The position numbers were made by a program, and so were the translations under genes. The notes below the pieces were generated by a model, which saw only the letters and a program-made list of their open reading frames with translations, did no database searches and was not told where the DNA came from. From Pedobacter frigidisoli (GTDB lineage Bacteria > Bacteroidota > Bacteroidia > Sphingobacteriales > Sphingobacteriaceae), in contig NZ_SJSN01000012.1 in NCBI RefSeq assembly GCF_004331675.1, forward strand, positions 1 to 64,000: 64,000 nt of DNA. Direction: 5' to 3'. Shown piece by piece: positions 17,652-26,209 of this stretch; positions within the stretch are counted from its first letter, which is position 1; the number at the start of each line of letters is the position of its first letter.

Positions 17652-20600
17652 GTTTTCGACTTCTATTTTCACTTCTATCTTCCAGATGATACAAACTCGC
17701 ATCATTTTCAGTCTCAATTACCTCTTTCCTTGAACTTTTCTTTTCTTTGTGCATCTCTTGTCTAGCTTTCCATGAATGTCCTTTTTTATGACCTACATCA
17801 GTTTTTTCAGGATCTAGTGGTTTACCTGTATTAGGATCAAGCATCTTTCCCTCATCGTTTTTTGGTTGAGCGTCCCGTATTTTTGCCAATACCCCTTTCC
17901 TAAGTTTCACTCTGCTACCTGTTGGGTCTTTTTCTGTTTTTGTCTCCTTTTTGACCTTGCTTTTATTAAAATCTGCGTTTACTTTAGTGTTGTCTTGAAC
18001 AGAATAATTGTTCTTACTTGAATAATGATTGTATGCCTTTGTGCCAATATAAGCCGAAGTCAATACTACAGCTGTTCCTGCAACAACCTCCGCAGTTGTA
18101 TATGCAGCAATTGCCTCACCGATGTATACAAGAACTGGAATTAAGGGAGCAAAAGCTGGTTTTGGTGTAGGCCACATACCATCAGGATCGACAAATCTTA
18201 TGGGGTCGTTAAACGCATAAGTGTATGGAGACCATCTCCTACCAAGTTCTGCCAGCGGATCAACCACATTCCACCTACCTATAACCGGATCATAGAACCT
18301 TGCGCCATAGTCCAACTGTTCACCAAGCTCATCCTGAACCTCTTTCCCGTTATAAAGATATTTATTATTTCCGAAACCCAAACTATTTCGCTTTCCAAAT
18401 GGGAGATAGTCATCAACCTGTAGCGATCTCACCTGTCCATTATAAATATCAAAGGTCTTGCGAACGTTTCCCAGATGATCCATCAGGTTGTAGTGATAGG
18501 AATAGCTGTTGTCCCCATTGTGCTGGGCCAGCCCCTCCTCGGTATGGATTACCTCGATATTAATACCATTGTATTCAATGCCATCAATATATTCCCTCAC
18601 CGTGGTCCCCCCATTTTCGCTCACCAATTTCCTCAGCTTGCTACCAGAGGCATCATATATATAACTCACCACCTTTCCGTTCCCACTTGCCACCGATGGT
18701 AGGTTAAGGATATTATAGCTCAGCGACATCCCGTTCCTGCCATCAACCGTTGCGTTACCATTTGCATCATATCCATAGGTGCCCGCGACATTGTCGATAT
18801 GGTCCAGCCTGTTTCCATTATAGTAATACTGGTTCATTGCACTGCCATTCCTTGAGAGCTGGTTGATGTTGCCCATTAAATCATAATTGATCACCTCGCT
18901 CATGTAAATACCAGAGCTCGTGCCATTGGTCAGCCTGTTCAGCTTATCGTATGCGTAGCTGAATACATTGGCGGAACCCCCAGGACTGCCGTTGAGCGAC
19001 CATCGCTGCTTTCCAATATTGCCATTGTACTGCCCGCCCCCATTTTCCTGATAATCCAGCTGAAAGCTAAACTCATTGCTGATGTTACTCTTGATCCACC
19101 CACGCTCATTATAGTACATCTGTGTGGACTGCATGTTATTGTGCAGGCCCTTTTGAAGGAGCTGACCGATCTCGTTATAGCTCAGCTCACTCAGGAGCAC
19201 ATTGTCCCCCAATATGGTGGGGCTGCCAATCTGCTCATAGGTAAGTCTCTTTCTTCCCATATGGTCATAGGTATAGCTGTTTGCAATGCTCGTATTCCCC
19301 CCAGTGGTATGGTGCAACCTTGCGGTCTCCCTCACCTCCCCGACAAAGCTGTAGCTGTTGGTCACCTCATCATAGTTCCCTGCCTGTACGCTTCCACCAA
19401 GATAATGTTGAGCAAAGCTCTTTACCATCCTACCATCATTGTCGTAGTAGCTAACCGTCCAGAGCCAGTCGCTCGTACCCAGTACCCTTACCTTTCCCGC
19501 CGTTAAAAGACCTCTCGTCCTATCAGAATAATTGGCAGCATAGTTGAAGGGCATGCCCGGTGCACTATAGTCATCATAATAGTTGATAGTCAAATACTCG
19601 CCGATACTGCCCTGCGGAATTGCATTGTTAGTATAGCCGGTGTTTAGATCAGCTATATTCTTGGTCTCAAAGGAGGTGGTCCCATTGGCAATACCCTGAA
19701 AGTCTCCACGATAGTTATTGTTGGCGAGGCTTCCGTGGAGGTCATCCACATAACGGCCAGTCATAACGACCCTTCCCAAGGCGTCGTATTTTGTAAAAAG
19801 CCATTCCTGTGGGCTCTTGCCACGTTGAACCGCATCCTGTGTCATCACAATTTGATCTATACCATTGTAGACCAGATACTCCCAGCCCTTTCCCGGAACC
19901 TTCTTCTCTACCAGTCGCTTCCTACCATCATAATGATAGCCAAAGATAAATTGGTCAAATACCAATTCCGACTCGGTAAAGCTGCCAATCGTCACCGCTG
20001 GTGGAAGCACATACCTGAGGCTACCCGCATCATCATAGACATAATAGGTATTCAGTGCACCTGTCTCACTCCACTGTCTCCTCAATACCACCTGGCCATC
20101 CAGGTCCGTGAACTCCTCGGTGGTCCCCGCATTCCCCGAGACCCAGTTCTCATCCATCATCTGGGTCCTGCGCAGCCTTCCCGCGGCATAATATCCAGAG
20201 CCCGTTGCCCCGTTCCCGCTAAGTTGCCACAGCCTAACGTCGTTAGCTACATTTGTACCGTACACAGTCTTTGCCGTGTGCCCGGCATCGCTCCCAACCA
20301 CCGGCTGCCAGTCGGCACCAGGGGCTCCCTGCTCGATTATCCTATCAAGGGGAGATTCCTCAAAGACCGCTAGGCTAAATGGAGAGCTTGTCCTGACCAC
20401 CTGTGGACCGTTGGCCAGATTGGAATAATAGGAAACCGCCGCTGTCCCGCCATTGTTGCGAAAGGCACCATTGGCAGATCCATAGTCCCTGTAGGGAAGA
20501 TATTTTTTGGACTCGCGTCCGTTGGCATCATACTCTGAGCTCAGTACAATATCCCCCTTTCCCGGGCTGCCCTGCCACTCCACGGTCTGCACCGATCGCC

Positions 20601-20802
20601 CAAGCCCGTCCAGGTACTGGATCTTCCTGTTCACCGAATCAACGGGCAGGCCCGCAAGGCTCAATACCGCCTTGTGGCCTGCCGCCCTTACGCTCGACTC
20701 CATCACATAGTTACGGTCGGCACTCGGCGACTGCGCAAATGCCGTACAAAAGCTCGACAGGATAATTCCTGTAATGATCTTAATGCTATTTTTCATCATC
20801 AT
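17626..20802 (-). CDS. Rhs repeat protein with C-terminal GH-E (HNH/EndoVII-fold) nuclease toxin
   Basis: This encodes 1058 residues, a paralogue of the protein at 2257-5436. It has a signal peptide ending in AFAQ, a DUF6443 region (YLDGLGRSVQTVEWQ), many YD repeats and the core YGARFYDPVIGRWNVVDPLA, closing at DPDGM near residue 877. The tip contains a hydrophobic segment (VVAGTAVVLTSAYIG), then KLRKGVLAKIRDAQ, DVGHKKGHSW and LEDRSENRSRKHE. These match the conserved GH-E nuclease signature of the HNH/Endonuclease VII superfamily. The predicted target is DNA. It begins 1 bp after the stop of the upstream 1325-residue gene and overlaps the ankyrin gene. The tip is AT-rich against a GC-richer core. 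Confidence 0.9.
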   Translation of the reverse strand: MMMKNSIKIITGIILSSFCTAFAQSPSADRNYVMESSVRAAGHKAVLSLAGLPVDSVNRKIQYLDGLGRSVQTVEWQGSPGKGDIVLSSEYDANGRESKKYLPYRDYGSANGAFRNNGGTAAVSYYSNLANGPQVVRTSSPFSLAVFEESPLDRIIEQGAPGADWQPVVGSDAGHTAKTVYGTNVANDVRLWQLSGNGATGSGYYAAGRLRRTQMMDENWVSGNAGTTEEFTDLDGQVVLRRQWSETGALNTYYVYDDAGSLRYVLPPAVTIGSFTESELVFDQFIFGYHYDGRKRLVEKKVPGKGWEYLVYNGIDQIVMTQDAVQRGKSPQEWLFTKYDALGRVVMTGRYVDDLHGSLANNNYRGDFQGIANGTTSFETKNIADLNTGYTNNAIPQGSIGEYLTINYYDDYSAPGMPFNYAANYSDRTRGLLTAGKVRVLGTSDWLWTVSYYDNDGRMVKSFAQHYLGGSVQAGNYDEVTNSYSFVGEVRETARLHHTTGGNTSIANSYTYDHMGRKRLTYEQIGSPTILGDNVLLSELSYNEIGQLLQKGLHNNMQSTQMYYNERGWIKSNISNEFSFQLDYQENGGGQYNGNIGKQRWSLNGSPGGSANVFSYAYDKLNRLTNGTSSGIYMSEVINYDLMGNINQLSRNGSAMNQYYYNGNRLDHIDNVAGTYGYDANGNATVDGRNGMSLSYNILNLPSVASGNGKVVSYIYDASGSKLRKLVSENGGTTVREYIDGIEYNGINIEVIHTEEGLAQHNGDNSYSYHYNLMDHLGNVRKTFDIYNGQVRSLQVDDYLPFGKRNSLGFGNNKYLYNGKEVQDELGEQLDYGARFYDPVIGRWNVVDPLAELGRRWSPYTYAFNDPIRFVDPDGMWPTPKPAFAPLIPVLVYIGEAIAAYTTAEVVAGTAVVLTSAYIGTKAYNHYSSKNNYSVQDNTKVNADFNKSKVKKETKTEKDPTGSRVKLRKGVLAKIRDAQPKNDEGKMLDPNTGKPLDPEKTDVGHKKGHSWKARQEMHKEKKSSRKEVIETENDASLYHLEDRSENRSRKHEEKTKKN

Positions 20803-20803
20803 A

Positions 20804-23800
20804 TTATTCTACGGCGTCAAAACGTGACATGCTCAAATGAAAGGTCCCACCAACCATGTTGATATTGTTTAATGTATATGTACCTCCCACTGCATTGGTG
20901 TTGTAAAATGAACCGGCAACTTGGTATGTTGGGCCATATAGATTCACTTTAGTCCAACCATTATGGGTAGAGATATTGTATGTAGACCCATATGTGGTGA
21001 ACTCTAGGTTATAGACACCTGGTGGCACACTGATCCCGGTGAGCAACTGCGCCTCGGTAAAGCTGTAAATTACCACACCACTGCCATTCTTGAAACTCAG
21101 TGTAGTGATTCCACTTGAGCTGCCCTGGGTATCCTTATAATATTCCATTAGGGTATTCGCAGTGGAACAAGTACCCTGCGCATTGGCATAGGCCTGGCCA
21201 TTGCTGTTCACCTCCGCCATCGCCTGCCCGTTTGCATCCGCCTGACTAATGGATGATGAGTAGCTCCCAGCTGCTACCGCATAAATCAAGCTACTTCCGG
21301 CCCCCATGGTACATTCCTTAGTAAAAGACTGCGATTGCTCAAGATTATAGAAAACGGGAACTGAAGAATTGAATCCGAACAACTGATGATAAGCGTAGGT
21401 CTTGGTTATATCCCTATTCTGGTCCCTGACATTCAACAACCTATCAAAGGCATCATATTCATAATAAACGGTATTGCCCTTTTCATCCACCATTGCTGTA
21501 ATCCCCACATTTGGATCCATTGTGATGCTCTTCAAAGAAGCATCTGTTGGATAGATCGCAACATCGTCGACCGCATCGCCGAGTGTTAAGGTCATTGGGC
21601 CCATATAGGCTTGCTGGGCATATTTCCATCTACTGTTTTCCAGGTAGAAATAAGTTATTCTATATTGCCTTCCATTGGGTGGAACCCATCCCAAAGTGTA
21701 GTCACCATTTTGATAACGTTCGCCTGTATGGCCCGTACCCAGCTGCGCTGAGGTAAGGTCCTCAAAATTCTCAAAGAAGAACTCGCTGGACAATGCGTTG
21801 CTGCACTCCACTATTGGAAGCTTATTACGGTATCCATATTTAAAGCTGGACTTTGCTCCCCCACTCTTCGATTGGGTCAGTAATTTGCCCTGGCTATCAT
21901 AAGCGTCGAATGACACAAAATTATTGTAGGGGCCTCCCATAACACTTAGCTTTGCATTTACGGGCTCTACATTTCCGTTTCCCCAGTCCTGATACTCAGT
22001 GAATAGCGATTGCACGTGGTTACCTCCAGCTAGGTCGGTTTTGATAATGGGGGTGGTGATCCTGTTGTTGGCAACCAAGTCTGAGTATGCGTTAAGATTA
22101 CCATCGGCTACCATCTCATGGGCATATTTGATATTCATCTCACTCTCCCGACCATCACTCAGGTTTGACAGGATGCGATTAGGCTGAAAGTGATCGGTAT
22201 TGTTGTAAACCTCCACGGTTCTTGATACCATGGGGTTATTGCCCTGCGGGTCATATTCGGTAACTGTTGTCGTATCTGAGTACACCCAGCTGCCAACGTG
22301 GGAGAACATTGCCACATCAAAGGGCACAAACATGGATTCATTTGGTGGAGAATAGCTGAGGGTGGGCAGATACCTTCTCTTGACCACAAAATTGTCCAGA
22401 TCGGTCAGTTTACGCAGGTCTGATACATAATGTTTTTTTACCTCACGAACAACCTTGTAGGTATAACCTGTGGTATTACTTCCTGTAACGTAAAAATCTC
22501 GAGTTTGATCCTCCAGACCGGTCTGGAACCCATAACTGGTCAATGGAAGTCCCTGCATGGCCGAGCCCCTCACCTGGAGCGCATTCCAGCCCTGGCTACC
22601 CAAATAGTGGTGTGCGGTGCCGCCATTCTTCCACTGCTCATCGTCAACCTCTGTTACCTCCCTATAAAAGATATGACTACCCGAGATATAGTTCAGGGGA
22701 TCAATAGGCGTGGAGTTTGCTATCCTGTAGGTACATTGTGAAACACTCCAATCTGGACAGTTCTTCCCATCGATCAGGTTGGCGTAATACTTTCTGGTAT
22801 CTGGCGTCTCACGTAGTAAACCTGATGATATTCCCTGACTTTCCAAAGAGGTATAAATGAGCCGCTTGCGAAGTGTACGGCCAATGGTAGGAATAGAAAT
22901 GTTTCGGACAACCCTCACTCCTCCAGCCTCATAGTTCATGGAGACAGGTGATCCCTGCGGATAATAGCCAAAGCTTAGCTCACCAATTGCGGCCTGTCCG
23001 TAAGCCGTCCAGGTAATGTTATAGGTTCCCGGTGTCAAAAGGAGTTGCTTACTATAATTCTGCCCGATACGGAGCAGGTGATTATAGACCGAGTTATTGT
23101 ATTGGTCACGAACATCCAGAATGGCATGTTGATGAATCTGGTCATCCACGCCAGTTCCACTGTATTGGCAGGAATAATCAAAACCCACGCTCTGGGCGCT
23201 TCCTAGGGAGATGATAGTTGAGTAGCTTACTGCGTTGCTATTTCCAGTCCCCTGCCTTATCTCTCGCAAGGTTGTTCGAGCAACCTGCGGTGTTCGGGTA
23301 TCAAAAACCGTATTTGATTCATACTCCAAGCTATCTGCACCTCCTGTTGGATAGGTAATCTTTCTGAGAAGTCCCATGAGTGAAAAGGCTGCATCTGGCT
23401 CCCTGTTGGCATATGCAGGGAACAATTGCGCATCAGAGGCATCGCTACTGGTTGGCAAGAGGCTCTGATTGTTCTTCCCATTTGGAAATCCCCAATAGTC
23501 CTGCGCAAAGGATAAGCGTGATGGGAGCCCGTTCATATTGTAGTAGTCAAAGCTATGTCGTTCTGGCTCTCCCCCCTCAGCAGGTGAACGGATAACACCC
23601 ATCAAAAATGGTCGAGAGCAGAGTATCGCCGGGCTTCCCTGCGAATTGTAGTAGCTATTGTTGAAACTGTAATTGTAGCTAAGACTATAGATATTGGGTA
23701 CTTGGTGTACCGTCGGATCTGCAGAATTGTGGCTGAAGTACTTGATCTGGTCTAGCAACATATCCCCATCAATATCGCTTCTCTGGGTATAGTGAAAGTC

Positions 23801-24781
23801 TGTGGAGGTAAATCCGCCGGAGATACTGATAAGCAGCACGCCCTGACTCCTTAGGTTACTGGCACAGATCTGATTCTCTATCCGTTGCGGGCACGTACCC
23901 TGAGGGCAGGCTGCAGTTGTCAACGTCCCTTGGGGCGTGCGGATCATGGTCTCTGAAACATCCGCAAGGTAATCAAAGCTAACAGCGGTATATCCAAAGA
24001 CTATCTGTTCGCCATGGATACCCTCTATTTTCTTTAGATACCAAGCAGTAGGAATGAAAACATCAAAGCTCTTTCCGCAGGTAGCACCATAGGGAACGGT
24101 CTTTGTCTTCTCAGTTGCCGAGGAACCGCCAAAATAATATTTTGTGCCATTTGGATCAGTAATTCTAATTGTCCAATCCGCCGAAAACTCGTTGTTGAAA
24201 TTCGTCTCAATTCGCAGTGGCGAGGTGGTCAGCTGAATGGCCTTGGTTTTTTCCGTCGGCTTTAAATAGAACTTTCCTGAATACCCATTACATTCAAAAC
24301 TGAAGATATCAGCCTGGGTATCATACATATCCTTGGTTGCACTGTCAAGGTAATTGTAGGCTTCTGGAGTTGAGCTACCCGATGAAAGCCCAGCTGGCGG
24401 GGTTAACCACTTGGTACTTTCATCCGGTTTACCAAATACCGTCCTGGAGATCACACCGCCTGCATTAAGCGTCCAGTTCACGCCAACACGTGAGGCCAAT
24501 TGATTGACCTTTACCCCATTTCCAGAGTTGTACGAGATACTGATGGGCACACTGAGGGATCCATCCTTCACTTCCCCAAGCGGAATAGTCGCATTCGCCG
24601 TTCCGCTGGAAAGGCTCAATGGCAGTCCACTATACTTGGTGAGCTGAAAGGCATTTGGCGCCGGCGGCAGTACTGCGGTCAGCGATGGGGCATTAATGGA
24701 TTGTTGGGTACTTGGTGATTGGGCAAAGAGATTCATCGAGCCCAGCACGAACAATAACAATAGCGATTCCTTAAACTTCAT
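20804..24781 (-). CDS. Large secreted Rhs-like protein with DUF5977 domain
   Basis: This encodes 1325 residues with a signal peptide (LLLLFVLGSMNLFAQ). The opening YSGLPLSLSSGTANATIPLG, then GNGVKVNQLASRVGVNWTLN, mirrors the paralogue at 5486-9127. YD-like repeats appear near residue 1110 (DEKGNTVYYEYDAFDRLLNV). They are followed by a DUF5977 domain (FYNLEQSQSFTKECTMG, YSSSISQADANGQAMAEVN, GQAYANAQGTC) and a C-terminal beta domain. It lies 1 bp before the Rhs toxin gene, so the two are surely co-transcribed. Regulation is suggested by a leader hairpin at 24787-24816 and triple 21-bp repeats at 24837-24899. Confidence 0.87.
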   Translation of the reverse strand: MKFKESLLLLFVLGSMNLFAQSPSTQQSINAPSLTAVLPPAPNAFQLTKYSGLPLSLSSGTANATIPLGEVKDGSLSVPISISYNSGNGVKVNQLASRVGVNWTLNAGGVISRTVFGKPDESTKWLTPPAGLSSGSSTPEAYNYLDSATKDMYDTQADIFSFECNGYSGKFYLKPTEKTKAIQLTTSPLRIETNFNNEFSADWTIRITDPNGTKYYFGGSSATEKTKTVPYGATCGKSFDVFIPTAWYLKKIEGIHGEQIVFGYTAVSFDYLADVSETMIRTPQGTLTTAACPQGTCPQRIENQICASNLRSQGVLLISISGGFTSTDFHYTQRSDIDGDMLLDQIKYFSHNSADPTVHQVPNIYSLSYNYSFNNSYYNSQGSPAILCSRPFLMGVIRSPAEGGEPERHSFDYYNMNGLPSRLSFAQDYWGFPNGKNNQSLLPTSSDASDAQLFPAYANREPDAAFSLMGLLRKITYPTGGADSLEYESNTVFDTRTPQVARTTLREIRQGTGNSNAVSYSTIISLGSAQSVGFDYSCQYSGTGVDDQIHQHAILDVRDQYNNSVYNHLLRIGQNYSKQLLLTPGTYNITWTAYGQAAIGELSFGYYPQGSPVSMNYEAGGVRVVRNISIPTIGRTLRKRLIYTSLESQGISSGLLRETPDTRKYYANLIDGKNCPDWSVSQCTYRIANSTPIDPLNYISGSHIFYREVTEVDDEQWKNGGTAHHYLGSQGWNALQVRGSAMQGLPLTSYGFQTGLEDQTRDFYVTGSNTTGYTYKVVREVKKHYVSDLRKLTDLDNFVVKRRYLPTLSYSPPNESMFVPFDVAMFSHVGSWVYSDTTTVTEYDPQGNNPMVSRTVEVYNNTDHFQPNRILSNLSDGRESEMNIKYAHEMVADGNLNAYSDLVANNRITTPIIKTDLAGGNHVQSLFTEYQDWGNGNVEPVNAKLSVMGGPYNNFVSFDAYDSQGKLLTQSKSGGAKSSFKYGYRNKLPIVECSNALSSEFFFENFEDLTSAQLGTGHTGERYQNGDYTLGWVPPNGRQYRITYFYLENSRWKYAQQAYMGPMTLTLGDAVDDVAIYPTDASLKSITMDPNVGITAMVDEKGNTVYYEYDAFDRLLNVRDQNRDITKTYAYHQLFGFNSSVPVFYNLEQSQSFTKECTMGAGSSLIYAVAAGSYSSSISQADANGQAMAEVNSNGQAYANAQGTCSTANTLMEYYKDTQGSSSGITTLSFKNGSGVVIYSFTEAQLLTGISVPPGVYNLEFTTYGSTYNISTHNGWTKVNLYGPTYQVAGSFYNTNAVGGTYTLNNINMVGGTFHLSMSRFDAVE

Positions 24782-24786
24782 GAGAA

Positions 24787-24816
24787 ACTGTTTATCCCAT
24801 GAAAATGATAAACAGT
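24787..24816 (-). promoter_or_regulatory. Leader hairpin just before the start codon
   Basis: A perfect 10-bp stem (ACTGTTTATC with GATAAACAGT) spans 24787-24816 with a 10-base loop. Read on the minus strand it ends 5 bases before the ATG at 24781, so it could mask the ribosome site of the 1325-residue gene. On the plus strand it is followed by ATTTTTTT, so it could also stop antisense transcription. Confidence 0.5.
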
Positions 24817-24836
24817 ATTTTTTTAAGGAAATCCTT

Positions 24837-24899
24837 TTGACGAACGGACCTTATCGAGTGACGAACGATACCTTTGAGGTGATGACTTTTCAAGCATTT
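24837..24899 (-). promoter_or_regulatory. Triple 21-bp direct repeat, copy C
   Basis: Units start at 24837 (TTGACGAACGGACC...), 24858 (GTGACGAACGATACC...) and 24879 (GTGATGAC...), again exactly 21 bp apart. Compared with copies A and B the second and third unit types are swapped. The site ends about 55 bp upstream of the start codon at 24781. Confidence 0.65.
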
Positions 24900-25554
24900 A
24901 AAACTCTTGATAATAAATTCATACCAACTAATCTTATGAATACCGGGGCATCAGCAGTAACCTAGTGAATCCCTGTCAAAAAAAAACCGGCGAATAGGTA
25001 GTGATAAAGTACCAACTAGGTTAACATTTCAATCCAATAGAATTCATTTACCTGATCGCTAAAACTTGATCTTGGGATGCAAATTCAACATCGCCTGCCT
25101 TTGTCAGTACAATTGTTGGAAAGGACAGATTTTTAATTTAGTGTAAACGTTCTACCAAACGCTTTTTGAAGAAACCAGCCTAAAAGCCATAGCGGCTTTT
25201 TTTATCGTCAGGAATCCCCGAATCACAATCCGCTACTCTTTCGGCAACCAGTGTCTGCATCTCATCGAGATTCCGCGTCTTGCTCATCGACTGCCGTCCC
25301 TTGGTGTCAGCAAAACGCTTAAGATAAACGGATCAGAGTACAGTTTTTCTGATAGCTTATGTAGGCTCATAACGATAGGTTTTAGGCTAAAGGTTTGAGC
25401 AGCAATCAATCAGATACCTAAAAAAATGAAAGATTTCTAAAATCGCTTAAAATAAAAGCGAGTAAATCCCGTTAAAAAAATATATCCTTCCGACAGGACA
25501 ATATTAGCCAGGTAAATGCACTGAAAAGTTGATTTGTGACACAATCGACATCCT
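24900..25554. other. Gene-free stretch with decayed remnants
   Basis: No intact gene is seen. On the minus strand two short protein-like remnants occur. One, ending at 25048, reads SFPTIVLTKAGDVEFASQDQ plus a few residues. The other, ending near 25181, contains MSKTRNLDEMQTLVAERVAD and ends KKSRYGF. A hairpin at 25183-25199 overlaps the latter. The AT-rich 25420-25554 precedes the Crp-like gene and probably holds its promoter. Confidence 0.35.
25183..25199 (+). terminator. Short GC hairpin with T-run
   Basis: AAAGCC pairs with GGCTTT across ATAGC and is followed by further T residues on the plus strand. The upstream plus-strand transcript is unknown, and the hairpin overlaps a minus-strand coding remnant, so the call is weak. 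Confidence 0.35.
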
Positions 25555-26205
25555 ATGCTGAAACAACCTATTCCAGAAGCCGATCTATTGGAGACCTTGG
25601 GCTTCATTGTACCACTCCCAGCCCCCTTTCAACAAAGGGTAAATGAGGAGGTAATTATCGAAAACTTTGGCCGAAAACATTTATTACTCAGGCCAGGCGA
25701 GATCGCCAGAAGACTATACTTTATCCGCAGCGGTTTCCTCCGGGCATTTTTCATCGACGAGAACGGAAAGGAATGCACCACATGGTTCATGGGAAAGGGC
25801 GATCTGATGATCTCCGTATATAGCTTTTTCACCCAGAAACCCGCATTTGAGTATATTGAGGTGCTCCAGGAATGCAAATTGCAGTCCCTGAGCTGGAATC
25901 AACTGAATGCCTATTATGCCGATTTCCCACAGGGCAATTTGTTGGGCAGGATCGTAACCCAGAAGTATTACATCATGAGTGAGGAAAGGGCTATTTTTCT
26001 GCGTACCCAAACACCCAGTTTACGCTACGAACTGCTGATTGCTCAGCATCCAGATATTGAACAGAAAACCAGCCAGAACAACATCGCCTCCTACCTTGGA
26101 ATCAGTAGGGAAACCTTGAGCCGAATCAGGAGAAAAAAATTGCAGCTGTTTCGCCAAACACAAAACGACCAAAATCCAGGAGCTATTTTATCACCAAAAA
26201 ATTAA
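25555..26205 (+). CDS. Crp/Fnr-family transcriptional regulator
   Basis: This encodes 216 residues. Residues about 30-130 form a cyclic-nucleotide-binding-type beta barrel (LRPGEIARRLYFIRSGFLRAF, TTWFMGKGDLMISVYSF). The C-terminus carries a winged helix ending NNIASYLGISRETLSRIRRKK. Bacteroidota regulators of this type often lack key cyclic-nucleotide residues and bind DNA without a known ligand. It lies 4 bp before the lipoprotein gene at 26210 and probably forms a unit with it. Confidence 0.85.
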   Translation: MLKQPIPEADLLETLGFIVPLPAPFQQRVNEEVIIENFGRKHLLLRPGEIARRLYFIRSGFLRAFFIDENGKECTTWFMGKGDLMISVYSFFTQKPAFEYIEVLQECKLQSLSWNQLNAYYADFPQGNLLGRIVTQKYYIMSEERAIFLRTQTPSLRYELLIAQHPDIEQKTSQNNIASYLGISRETLSRIRRKKLQLFRQTQNDQNPGAILSPKN

Positions 26206-26209
26206 CGTC

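Noticed and set aside
19735..20373. 212-codon plus-strand frame inside the second Rhs gene
   Set aside because: Mirror of the Rhs coding frame. No ribosome site, domain or conservation argument supports it.
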